DNA of 64,000 nucleotides. Origin: Marinobacter nanhaiticus D15-8W (lineage in GTDB: Bacteria > Pseudomonadota > Gammaproteobacteria > Pseudomonadales > Oleiphilaceae). Under the pieces are notes generated by a model, which ran no database searches, had not been told where the DNA came from, and saw only the letters and a list, made by a program, of their open reading frames with translations. The stretch lies in assembly GCF_036511935.1 (NCBI RefSeq), contig NZ_AP028878.1, positions 2,790,001-2,854,000 on the forward strand. The letters run 5' to 3'. Of the stretch, positions 11,222-19,075 are shown one piece after another. A program made the translations under genes and the position numbers. The stretch's first letter is position 1. The number at the start of each line of letters is the position of its first letter.

Positions 11222-12529
11222 TTAAAACCGCGCTCGATAGTTCTGAGGCAACAAATGCACGTGCTGTTCGATTGCCCCCGGCAAAATGAAGAACCTCGGA
11301 GAGTTGGTAAATTCGTAAACCCGGTACAGGCGGAACGCGTCTGAGAAATCGTTGGAAAATGCCCGCTCATTCTCGCTAATGAAAAACGGCAAATACTTAC
11401 CTGAATTCGTCGCCTTCACTTCCAAGAAGCGCTCTTGATCGCCAGTCGCGTCAAAAGATCGAATATCGAAACCTAATCCGTCGCCATGCTTCTTACTAGA
11501 CCACTCAACCTCCGCCGCCAAATCAGACCTACCTTGCGCAGTGAGCCTCTGCTTTTCCATGCGGAGCACAAATTCTTCAGCACGCTCCCCCAGCTGACGA
11601 TTTCGGCGCTCCCTCTCCGAGAAGCCAATACGTTTCGCCAAGTAGCTGGGCCTACCCTCCGCGACATGAGGAATACACTCTGGCGGTTCAGGATCAAACA
11701 CCGAATCCCAGTCAAGATCATAGTATTCCGGCTCATCGGCGACGTTATCAGCGACAACGGTCACGTCATCGATGATCTTTTGATGGCCGGCAAGATAAGA
11801 CAGAACTACCTGCTTGAGTTGTTGCTGGTAGTTGAAAGCGGGTTTGTAGCCGGGAATATATGGAAGCTCCAACTCCAATAACACTGCACTGACGTTCTGG
11901 TGTTTGTATTCGATCGATCCCTCGGAGCGATTATTCAAACGCGGCTGCAGTGCCCTGCGGTGTGCTGCCTTACTGTAGGATGCGCCGACGAGGTGTTTCT
12001 CCAACATCGTCACGTAATCGTTGACCAGAAACTCACATTCCAACCAGTCCCAGCCGCCACGTTCAGTTTGAAGAAGGTCACGAATCGACTTCTCATCTAA
12101 GCTAGTCAAAAGAGCGGATCTCAAAAGCTCGCGGGCAATTTGGTTGCCCAGCAACTCGAATAGCTCATCATCCAGATACGCATGGTCGATATGCGTGTTA
12201 ATGACACCAGGCGATGTTGCCGTTTTCAATTGCTCATATGAATCGTGCTGCCCGGGTCTAACTTTTAGGTGCCAAAACCCTTCGCTTCTGAGGTGGAAAT
12301 ACGGTAGGTGGGGATTGTTCCGATCTGAAGAGGACGCCAATTCTTGAAAACGTTGGGTGAAGTAGCTTTTTAGGTTGTCGTCAAAATAGAAACGGTTGTT
12401 CGTAACTTCACCCGACTCAACGAGATCGATAACCGCCTGCAGCATCGCGACTTTGTGAGGGCTCTTATTAGCACCACCACTGTTCACTCGAAGCGTCGAA
12501 AAGCGCTTCTCGTAATCAAGCAAACTCAC
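11222..12529 (-). CDS. Putative DNA-sulfur-binding / DUF3883 (PD-(D/E)XK-like) protein
   Basis: A 435-aa two-part protein. Residues ~1-150 (SPHKVAMLQAVIDLVESG, then NNRFYFDDNL, PYFHLRSEGFWHL and HAYLDDELFELL) resemble the ScoMcrA-type sulfur-binding domain that reads phosphorothioated DNA. Residues ~310-430 form a DUF3883 domain: LGERAEEFVLRMEKQRL, GLGFDIRSF, then FLEVKATN, the D...ExK layout of a nuclease-fold core. I infer a modification-dependent restriction-like factor. The start is the GTG at 12529, which overlaps the HIT stop as GTGA and has TGGAG six bases upstream; the frame also allows an earlier start at 12568. It is cotranscribed with the HIT gene in AT-richer DNA. Domain names are by eye, so function is tentative. 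Confidence 0.7.
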   Translation of the reverse strand: MSLLDYEKRFSTLRVNSGGANKSPHKVAMLQAVIDLVESGEVTNNRFYFDDNLKSYFTQRFQELASSSDRNNPHLPYFHLRSEGFWHLKVRPGQHDSYEQLKTATSPGVINTHIDHAYLDDELFELLGNQIARELLRSALLTSLDEKSIRDLLQTERGGWDWLECEFLVNDYVTMLEKHLVGASYSKAAHRRALQPRLNNRSEGSIEYKHQNVSAVLLELELPYIPGYKPAFNYQQQLKQVVLSYLAGHQKIIDDVTVVADNVADEPEYYDLDWDSVFDPEPPECIPHVAEGRPSYLAKRIGFSERERRNRQLGERAEEFVLRMEKQRLTAQGRSDLAAEVEWSSKKHGDGLGFDIRSFDATGDQERFLEVKATNSGKYLPFFISENERAFSNDFSDAFRLYRVYEFTNSPRFFILPGAIEQHVHLLPQNYRARF

Positions 12530-12921
12530 CGGCCACTCCAGTAATCCGCTTTCTCCGGGATGACCCATCGTACGCCACCACGAGGATCTGGCTGATCACC
12601 CGCATACCTCGGAATTAAGTGACAGTGCATGTGCAAGACCGTCTGACCTGCAGCCGTTCCGCAGTTCATTCCAATATTGTAGCCATCCGGCTGGTAACGC
12701 TCCTCAAGCCACTGCTTGCCTTGCCCGACCAGCTCCATAATCGCTTGTTGTTCAGCAGTAGTAAGATCAAACCAGTCGTTGGCATGACGATTGGGAACGA
12801 TCAGCAAGTGGCCTTTAGAAACTGGAAAGCCATCTAGACGGATATGAGCCAACGCATTGGACGGAATGGAGCCCTGGTCTGATGTTTCTGCGACCGCGCA
12901 AAATGGACAGCTCTGTTGCAC
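12526..12921 (-). CDS. HIT family hydrolase
   Basis: A 131-aa HIT (histidine triad) protein with N-terminal CPFC, the conserved GHLLIVPNRH strand, and the catalytic triad HMHCHLIP near residues 97-101. HIT enzymes hydrolyse or transfer nucleoside monophosphates; one branch (aprataxin) removes AMP from aborted DNA ligation ends. I start at GTG 12921 because GGAGG sits just four bases upstream; the frame opens earlier, at GTG 12960. Its stop overlaps the start of the SBD/DUF3883 gene by four bases, so the two are translationally coupled. That pairing suggests a nucleic-acid or nucleotide-signal role in the same system, which is an inference. Confidence 0.88.
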   Translation of the reverse strand: MQQSCPFCAVAETSDQGSIPSNALAHIRLDGFPVSKGHLLIVPNRHANDWFDLTTAEQQAIMELVGQGKQWLEERYQPDGYNIGMNCGTAAGQTVLHMHCHLIPRYAGDQPDPRGGVRWVIPEKADYWSGR

Positions 12922-13159
12922 GACACCTCCAAGATAATTTGCCGACTCGCCCTGAGTCACTTATCTGCCTTTGAAGGCACAATCCCGACGACTCGAACAC
13001 GACCACGCCCAGCCAATATTATCGTTATTTCTGTTTCCCTTCGCTGTTGGAAATAAATCCGTCCCGGTTTTCTTGTCCGGTTTTCTTGTCAGGGCAAAAT
13101 CGAAATGTACTAGATCTCGCAATTTAAAGGCCAACAACTGGTACCAAGTAGTTTCACTT

Positions 13160-13939
13160 TTACCCAATCATTACCGGCGCGCTACAACCTCTGACCTTTC
13201 GAGCTTCACGCAGGCTGACCGACAATTCGTATTCGAAAAGCTTAACACCCTGGACTCCGGAGCAGGCTAGCAACAAATCTGCTGATATATGTCGAGCGAC
13301 AATGATGCCTCGAACCGATTGTCCGGGTTCCGCCTGGTTCTCTCGTATCCAGGCCATATAGCGTAGAAGCTGACCGACGACTCTGTCGTAACCTTTGGAT
13401 ACTTTTAGCTCTACGACAACGTAATTGCCTTCTGAGTCCGTAGCTAGAATATCGACAAACCGTCCACCTACCGGAAACTCAAGGCCATTGATCCCTTCGT
13501 CCTCGAAAAGCGTGAGCCCAGATTCTATGAGATGAAGATTCTTTGAGAGGTAATTCTGCAAGTCCTTTTCATACGCGAACTCGGGACTACCTTCCTCTGC
13601 CAGTTCTTGAACCTCTTCCTGCACTGCCTGATCGATATTATCTCCTGGATAAATCGGTGCCGGGTCGTTTTGGCTCTGATATAAACGAAAATGCTTTGGG
13701 TCCACCTGAAAGAACAGATCGTCCTCACCGGGCTTAGCCCCGTAATGAACCCGGCTCTTGGAGTTGACTGACATTCTGAGTAGGTGCGCAGCAACTGTTC
13801 CGTCTTTGATCTTTGGATATCGCTCGTTGAACCATGAGCGAACCCGATCTCGCGAAATTAAGGCATCTGGCTTTAGCTCAATATCATGTACCATGTCATG
13901 CATGAGTAAGCGCACTGGTTTGTCATAAAGTGATGCCAT
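13160..13939 (-). CDS. NucS/EndoMS-like nuclease-domain protein
   Basis: A 259-aa protein. The C-terminal half has the NucS/PD-(D/E)XK layout: YEKDLQNYLSKNLHLIE (E124), GRFVDILA (D163) and VVVELKVSKG (E177, K179), then a helix QLLRYMAWIRENQ. The N-terminal half (RSWFNERYPKIKDGTVAAHLLRMSVNSKSRVHYG) looks like a winged-helix-type module, DUF7669-like. The start at 13939 has GAGAGG upstream; the frame extends to 13996 without conserved sequence. True NucS cuts mismatched DNA, but this domain order also occurs in uncharacterised defence-type proteins. It lies between the YhaN-like gene and the HIT gene on the same strand, with a 238-bp gap to the latter. Confidence 0.75.
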   Translation of the reverse strand: MASLYDKPVRLLMHDMVHDIELKPDALISRDRVRSWFNERYPKIKDGTVAAHLLRMSVNSKSRVHYGAKPGEDDLFFQVDPKHFRLYQSQNDPAPIYPGDNIDQAVQEEVQELAEEGSPEFAYEKDLQNYLSKNLHLIESGLTLFEDEGINGLEFPVGGRFVDILATDSEGNYVVVELKVSKGYDRVVGQLLRYMAWIRENQAEPGQSVRGIIVARHISADLLLACSGVQGVKLFEYELSVSLREARKVRGCSAPVMIG

Positions 13940-14017
13940 ACGACCTCTCAGAATTTGATCTAAAGTGAAACTTCGAGAAGGTAAGTGTAGCGGCACCGAG
14001 CATAAAAAGTCGGACTT

Positions 14018-16663
14018 CTACTCCAAGATGCCCTGCCCCTTCGATGCCTCAATATCCACCGGCGGCACCCCCAGGTCCTGCCACTTCTCCGGGTGACAGG
14101 TCAACAGCAGTATCTGATGCCGGCTGGCCGCATCAAACAGGATGCGCTTCATATCTTCCAGGCGCTCGCTGTCACTGTGCACCAGTGTATCGTCCAGGAT
14201 AACCAACGTTGGCCTTCCGGCTTCCCGCAGCAGATCGGCGTAGGCCAGACGGCTGATCAGGCCCATCTGTTCACGGGCGCCAAAGCTCAGCTCGGTGATC
14301 TGTCCCAGTTCGCTGCCCCGGCTGAAGGTGCCCGGCCGTAGCTGTTCGTCCACTTCCAGCGAGGCTTCCGGGAAGAGCACTGAGAGATAGTGATTGAGGT
14401 GTTTTTGCAGGGGCGCCTGCAGGCGGCGTGTCAGGGCCTGGCGTTTTTCCGTGAGCAGATTGAGCAGGAGGTCCAGCGCCTGGGCACGGCGGTGCAGTTC
14501 CTCGTAGCGCCGACTGCACTGGTCGAGTTCCGCCTCTTTCTCGTTAAGCTGTTCTTCCAGCCCTTCCGCGCCCCAGGCTTCCAGCCTGACTTTGATGTCA
14601 CGCAGTTCTCGCCCCCGGTTCTCCTGGGTTTGGCGCAGCTGATTGACCGCGTTCTGGTAGCGTTCGATGTCCTGCTTAAGAAATTCCGGGCGGGCTTCGC
14701 GGATCTCCCGTTCGCGACGCTCAAGGCTGGCTTCCAGTTCGGCCTGCTGCTTTTCGAGGTTGGCCAGATCGGTGGTTATCTGGCGAAGTTGCTGCTGGCG
14801 TTCCGGGCTTTTTTCCTCGTCGGCAAGCCGCTGCCATTCCGTTTTGGCATTGTCTCGGGCTTGCTTCAGGGCCGACAGCCTGGACTGATGCGCTCGCTCA
14901 TCGGATTCCGCTTTGTCCAGGGCGGCGCCGGACTGGTTAAACGCGGCCTCGGCTTCCTCCAGGGTGGGAACTGTTTCGTTCGAGTCCGGTTTCGGCGTGG
15001 ATTCCAGTTGTTTCCTGGCTTTTTCCAGTTCGCTTTCAGCCTCGCTTTGCTCATAGACAAGTTGCTCGATGCCAGCTGGGGCCACGGTTTTGAACAGGTC
15101 TTCAGCGTGCTTTACGGCTCTTTCGGCGCTTTCGAAAGCAGAAAGACGATCCTCTGCCTGTTTCAACGATTCCACGCCAAGGGTCATCAGCTGTTCCGCC
15201 AGATTTTCCTCGAGCGCCTTGAGTTTCCTCCGCGTGCTGGCCAGTTCCTCCCCACCGGGTGTTATGCCGAGGGTACCTACTCCGGGAATAACCAGGGTCG
15301 ATTCTTCCAGGAGCTGCTGTTCGCCCTGACCGACAAGCGGTTCGTTGTTCAGCGATAATAATGCGTCAGCGTCCAGCTGCCAGTTCAATCGGGTGGCGAT
15401 GGTCTGTGAACGAATGGTTTCTTCGTTGAGCTGGCTGCCGGTCGCTCGAAGTTTTTTGACTAACTCTGACTCGATCCGGTTTTCCCTGGCCTGCTGCCTG
15501 GCTTGCTCTAACTGCTGTTGGTATTCCCTGGCTTTGGTGAGGTTCTGGCTGATTACTTGTTGTTGCTGTTCAAGCCGCCTCAGATCCTGCTCCAGCCGCT
15601 GCCGGGTTTGCAGCAAACCCGCGAGTTTCCGTTGCTTTTCCGCGTGCTCGTAGGCGGTTCTGGCTTCGGTTAAACGGCCTGTGACGGCCGGTGTTTGTGC
15701 TTGAGCCAGGTCGAGGTCGTGCTCAGCGCGATCCAGCACTGCCTTTCGGCTCTCCAACTGGCGACTGAGCCCTTCCAGATGTTCCTTGTTCTGCTGCAGA
15801 AGACGGTGGTTTTGCTGCTGCTGGGCAAACGTCGCCTTCTCCTGGTTTTGCTCCTGCTCCAGGCGCTCAACTTTTTGATAGCGCGCCCGGGCTTCTTCCA
15901 GATGGCGTTGAGCGTCTTCCCAGGGCCGTTCGGCTTCCGCCTGCTCATAGTCCCGGGCCAGCTTGCCAAGCCGGTCGACCTGTTCCTGGTATTTATGCAC
16001 CCGCTCCTTCAGCTCTTCGATTTCAAGTTGATACTGGGTCCGGTCTTTTTCCAGTTTCAGGTAATCGCCCCGGGGCTTGCCGGTTCCGGTCAGCAGGGTG
16101 TCCCGCTGGCTGCGAACCGTCTCGATCAGGTCATCTCCCCCGGAACTGGCCACCTCGCCGACCATGGAATTCAGGGCGGACTTCAGATGATCTCCGGCGT
16201 GCTCTATGGCCTGCTCAATGTCCTGCCCGGTGCCCTGCTCGACCCACAACAGCCCCGGTATGCCCCAGTGTTCGGCCTTGCTGGCGCCGCGTTTCGGGTA
16301 CTGGTAGCCCAACAGCTCGGCCAGCTTTTCTTCGGCGTCGTCTTCGCTGTAGGACTCGGTGCCGACAACCAGGTCGCATCGTTTGCGCTGCAGAAAGCTT
16401 TTGGTGAGCCGCCAAATGCAGTTGTCGTGCTCAAAATCCAGCTCAATGGTGGGCGCCGCTGCGGAGTCGCCCCACGGGCGCAGGTCGTCAACGGCCGTTG
16501 ACCGATAGCGTTCGAAAAACGCGGCACGGATGGCACGTACCAGCGTGCTTTTACCGGACTCATTGGGCCCGTGAATCAGGTTGAGGCCGGACTGCAGGTT
16601 GTCCAGAACAAAGGATTTGCGGAACTGGCGCAGCTGTTCAATGCGCATTCGCTGCAGCTTCAT
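14018..16663 (-). CDS. YhaN-like SMC/Rad50-type ATPase
   Basis: An 881-aa AAA/ABC-type ATPase. Walker A GPNESGKST lies at residues 32-40, a long coiled coil rich in Glu, Gln, Arg and Leu spans about 200-730, and the signature LSFGAREQMGLISRLAYADLL and Walker B TLVILDDTLVHSD sit near the C-terminus. This is the SbcC/Rad50 plan, but no CxxC zinc hook is visible at the coil apex, as in the YhaN branch. Its start overlaps the upstream phosphoesterase stop by four bases, the standard nuclease/ATPase pairing. It probably acts with that protein on DNA ends or hairpins. It is unlikely to be housekeeping sbcC because of size and architecture. Confidence 0.88.
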   Translation of the reverse strand: MKLQRMRIEQLRQFRKSFVLDNLQSGLNLIHGPNESGKSTLVRAIRAAFFERYRSTAVDDLRPWGDSAAAPTIELDFEHDNCIWRLTKSFLQRKRCDLVVGTESYSEDDAEEKLAELLGYQYPKRGASKAEHWGIPGLLWVEQGTGQDIEQAIEHAGDHLKSALNSMVGEVASSGGDDLIETVRSQRDTLLTGTGKPRGDYLKLEKDRTQYQLEIEELKERVHKYQEQVDRLGKLARDYEQAEAERPWEDAQRHLEEARARYQKVERLEQEQNQEKATFAQQQQNHRLLQQNKEHLEGLSRQLESRKAVLDRAEHDLDLAQAQTPAVTGRLTEARTAYEHAEKQRKLAGLLQTRQRLEQDLRRLEQQQQVISQNLTKAREYQQQLEQARQQARENRIESELVKKLRATGSQLNEETIRSQTIATRLNWQLDADALLSLNNEPLVGQGEQQLLEESTLVIPGVGTLGITPGGEELASTRRKLKALEENLAEQLMTLGVESLKQAEDRLSAFESAERAVKHAEDLFKTVAPAGIEQLVYEQSEAESELEKARKQLESTPKPDSNETVPTLEEAEAAFNQSGAALDKAESDERAHQSRLSALKQARDNAKTEWQRLADEEKSPERQQQLRQITTDLANLEKQQAELEASLERREREIREARPEFLKQDIERYQNAVNQLRQTQENRGRELRDIKVRLEAWGAEGLEEQLNEKEAELDQCSRRYEELHRRAQALDLLLNLLTEKRQALTRRLQAPLQKHLNHYLSVLFPEASLEVDEQLRPGTFSRGSELGQITELSFGAREQMGLISRLAYADLLREAGRPTLVILDDTLVHSDSERLEDMKRILFDAASRHQILLLTCHPEKWQDLGVPPVDIEASKGQGILE

Positions 16664-17781
16664 TGCCCCGCCTCCTGTTCACGCTCTCGCAGCAACCCCG
16701 CCAGGATAGCCAGCGCATCCCGGGCGGTGTCATCCTGCGCGCCTTCTTGCCGGTCATGCAGGCTTTCAACCACTTCGCCCACGTAACCATCCGCCTTCAG
16801 AGCCGCGATGTCTTCTTCGGTCGGGGCAAGCTGGAGCCCGCTTCGCTCGCAGCGAAGGCTGCGGAATCGTGCTTCTGCGACCGACAACGCCTTCAATAGG
16901 GCTTCCTCGCCGGCCAGGGTTACCGAGCCCTCAAGTCGAAGGTCGACTACGGCGGATTCGGGCAGGTCGTTCAAACGTTCCAGCAACTGCTCAAGATCGG
17001 ACTGTACCGCGAGGGTTTCCCGAAACTGGTGCCATTGATACCGCCCGGTTGGTAGTCGGGTTACTGAGGGAGTTGCGCCGGGCTCGGACACATCAACGAT
17101 CAGGGCATTGCCTGCTTCGTTGTTACGAAACCGTTCCGGCTCGGGCGTGCCGCTGTACCAGGTGCGTTCGTCAATCTGTTTGGTACCGTGCCAATCGCCC
17201 AGGGCGAGGTAGTCGAGCCTGCTGGCTTCAGCACGCTTGGGCGCGATGGGGTTGGTGGAATCAATCTCGTCCGGCAACAGGCCCTGGATACTGCCATGGG
17301 CCAGACCGATTCTGGTGAAACCTTCCGGGGTCTCGTAACCGCTGAATGGCTCGGTCAGATCACCGTATGTGTGGCGCTGGGTCAGCGGCGCGCAGAGGAT
17401 GCTGAGGCGCTCGGGTTCCAGATTAATAACGCCGGGCTGAAGCGCGAGATGTACATTCTCCGGTACCGCACCCAGGCGCTGGGCTCTCGTCCAGACACTC
17501 TCGGCGAGTGCGGCGTCGTGGTTACCCGGAAGCATGACCCAGGGACCGGCAAATGCTTTCGTGGCGTTGAATACCCGCCGGATAGTGCGGTCGGACACCG
17601 TTTGTGCGTCGAAGACGTCACCGGCTACCAGTACAGCATCGCAGTGATGCTCATTGGCCAGCTTTGCAAGCGTTTCAACGGCCTCGAACCGGGCCTCGAC
17701 CAGGGCTGCACCGTCTTCCGTTTCGAAACGGGTAAACGCCCGGCCCATCTGCCAGTCTGCCGTATGCAAAAACTTTGGCAT
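16660..17781 (-). CDS. YhaO-like Mre11/SbcD-type phosphoesterase
   Basis: A 373-aa calcineurin-like DNA exonuclease of the SbcD/Mre11 superfamily. The motifs are HTADWQMG (residues 6-13), AGDVFD, LPGNHD, LAHGS and LGDWHG. The usual DxH of motif I reads D9-W-Q11, so the metal-binding His is Gln; the other motifs are complete. The C-terminal ~120 residues (ESAVVDLRLEGSVTLAGEEALLKALS) resemble the capping region that meets the ATPase partner. It is the first gene of a pair with the YhaN-like ATPase, four-base overlap. It starts 184 bp downstream of the tRNA-Cys 3' end on the same strand, at the tRNA-proximal edge of the accessory block. Confidence 0.88.
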   Translation of the reverse strand: MPKFLHTADWQMGRAFTRFETEDGAALVEARFEAVETLAKLANEHHCDAVLVAGDVFDAQTVSDRTIRRVFNATKAFAGPWVMLPGNHDAALAESVWTRAQRLGAVPENVHLALQPGVINLEPERLSILCAPLTQRHTYGDLTEPFSGYETPEGFTRIGLAHGSIQGLLPDEIDSTNPIAPKRAEASRLDYLALGDWHGTKQIDERTWYSGTPEPERFRNNEAGNALIVDVSEPGATPSVTRLPTGRYQWHQFRETLAVQSDLEQLLERLNDLPESAVVDLRLEGSVTLAGEEALLKALSVAEARFRSLRCERSGLQLAPTEEDIAALKADGYVGEVVESLHDRQEGAQDDTARDALAILAGLLREREQEAGQ

Positions 17782-17964
17782 TTTATGTCCCTGAGAAATC
17801 TGGAAATTTTGCGTTATTCTAGACTACCCGCAAATACTTTACAGATGCGATGCGAGAAGCAAAGTCGTCAGAGTTTCAGGAAAGCAGCACAGCGTCGAAT
17901 CAAGCGTCGACAGACGCAAGCACGTGACCGATTACTTGGGTGAAGTAAGTACATGTGGAAATAA

Positions 17965-18038
17965 TGGAGGCGCGGGTCGGAATCGAACCGGCGTACACGG
18001 AGTTGCAGTCCGCTGCATAACCACTCTGCCACCGCGCC
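17965..18038 (-). tRNA. tRNA-Cys (GCA)
   Basis: On the minus strand the acceptor arms GGCGCGG (18032-18038) and CCGCGCC (17969-17975) pair perfectly. The anticodon loop reads ACT-GCA-ACT, the T arm contains GGTTCGATTCC, and the discriminator is U with an encoded CCA at 17965-17967. It lies 87 bp downstream of tRNA-Gly, the order seen in E. coli glyW-cysT after pgsA. Confidence 0.97.
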
Positions 18039-18125
18039 GGGGAAAGCCTTTGAAGGGGCTTCTGCTCTCAGGAGGCATTGAGAGACTTGGATTGTCATTT
18101 CCACCCGGCGGTACCGGAGAGAAAT

Positions 18126-18201
18126 TGGAGCGGGAAACGAGATTCGAACTCGCGACCCCAACCTTGGCAAGGTTGTGCTCTACCAACTGAGCTATTCCCG
18201 C
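18126..18201 (-). tRNA. tRNA-Gly (GCC)
   Basis: The acceptor arms GCGGGAA (18195-18201) and TTCCCGC pair. The D arm contains AGCTCAGTTGGTAGAGC, the anticodon loop CTT-GCC-AAG, and the T arm GAGTTCGAATCTC, ending in U plus an encoded CCA at 18126-18128. It is probably transcribed from the minus-strand promoter at 18429-18456, together with tRNA-Cys. Confidence 0.97.
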
Positions 18202-18343
18202 TCTTCAACTGGACCTGAAACTACAGTCCTGCTTCGGATCTTTCGGGCGTCCGATCGAGCACGCTCTTTTTTGTGCTCATCCCTGCCCTCGCTTTTTCAA
18301 TCGGTGTGGTATCACCGATTGGCTCGGGCGTTCGCTGCGGTGC

Positions 18344-18369
18344 AGCTCACCCAACTGAGCTATTCCCGC
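18344..18369 (-). pseudogene. Truncated 5' half of a tRNA-Gly gene
   Basis: On the minus strand this reads GCGGGAATAGCTCAGTTGG and continues GTGAGC. The first 19-20 bases are identical to the 5' end and D arm of the intact tRNA-Gly at 18126-18201, then similarity fades. No matching anticodon, T arm or 3' acceptor follows. The fragment lies between the tRNA promoter and the intact gene, about 140 bp upstream of the latter. It looks like the remains of a duplicated first tRNA in the operon or a recombination scar. Confidence 0.75.
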
Positions 18370-18428
18370 TGAACACTTCTTACCGCCTGACTTAATACTA
18401 CCGGTCAGTCAGCGCTGAAGTGGCGCAT

Positions 18429-18456
18429 ATATTAATGGATCACGCCGGGGTGTCAA
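18429..18456 (-). promoter_or_regulatory. Sigma-70 promoter for the tRNA operon
   Basis: Read on the minus strand: TTGACA (18451-18456), 16-base spacer, TAATAT (18429-18434), immediately followed by the truncated and then the intact tRNA-Gly. The -35 is a perfect match to consensus, as expected for a stable-RNA promoter. Confidence 0.75.
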
Positions 18457-18511
18457 CCCTTTTTTAAAGTTACGCACACACCTAACCTATTGATTATTCT
18501 TTAAACAGTAC

Positions 18512-19069
18512 TCAAAGACCTCTGTCTTTGGGAAAAAGATCCGGCCAGGCCGCCCTGAGGTACAGGAACATGGACCACAGGGTCAGGATGGCCGCTACAT
18601 AAAGCAGGATCTCACCGATGATCGCCCCCGGCGTAGCCAGCGGGAAAGCCAGGAGCATGATGATCGATACCATCTGCGCCGTCGTCTTGATCTTGCCGAT
18701 ATAGGACACCGCCACACTGGCCCGCTTACCCATTTCGGCCATCCACTCCCGCAGTGCCGATATGACGATCTCGCGTCCGATGATGATCGTAGCCGGCACC
18801 GTCAGGATCATACTGTTGTGCTCTTCGATCAGCAGGGTCAGGGCCACGGCTACCATGAGCTTATCGGCTACCGGGTCCAGGAAGGCGCCAAATGGCGTGC
18901 CCTGGTTGAGTCTGCGGGCGAGGTAGCCGTCGAGCCAGTCAGTCGCTGCGGCCAGGGCAAAAATCGCAGCACTCACCAGGAAACGCCACTCGAACGGCAG
19001 ATAGAAGACGATCACGAACACCGGGATCATCGCGATTCGGGAAAGCGTTAGTATGTTGGGTAAATTCAT
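18512..19069 (-). CDS. pgsA: PgsA, phosphatidylglycerophosphate synthase
   Basis: A 185-aa integral membrane enzyme that makes phosphatidylglycerophosphate from CDP-diacylglycerol and glycerol-3-phosphate. The CDP-alcohol phosphotransferase motif is visible as [27 protein letters not shown] (D-G-x2-A-R-x8-G-x3-D-x3-D) near residues 64-90. Several hydrophobic helices follow. The start [17 protein letters not shown] is typical of the family. It lies six bases downstream of uvrC in the conserved gacA-uvrC-pgsA order, with the tRNA operon next. Confidence 0.97.
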   Translation of the reverse strand: MNLPNILTLSRIAMIPVFVIVFYLPFEWRFLVSAAIFALAAATDWLDGYLARRLNQGTPFGAFLDPVADKLMVAVALTLLIEEHNSMILTVPATIIIGREIVISALREWMAEMGKRASVAVSYIGKIKTTAQMVSIIMLLAFPLATPGAIIGEILLYVAAILTLWSMFLYLRAAWPDLFPKDRGL

Positions 19070-19075
19070 CCTGCC

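Noticed and set aside
10916..11344. 142-codon plus-strand open frame
   Set aside because: Overlaps the 3' end of the DUF3883 gene, has no Shine-Dalgarno sequence and no family resemblance.
13160..13939. True mismatch endonuclease NucS
   Set aside because: The N-terminal half does not match the archaeal/actinobacterial NucS dimerisation domain, so only the nuclease-domain similarity is claimed.
14390..15358. 322-codon plus-strand open frame
   Set aside because: It is antisense to the YhaN-like coiled coil. Its protein is a mirror of Glu/Gln/Leu codons, without domains or a ribosome-binding site.
18344..18369. Integrase attachment site made by tRNA-Gly integration
   Set aside because: The duplicated part is the 5' half of the tRNA rather than the 3' end normally used as att, and no integrase gene is nearby.
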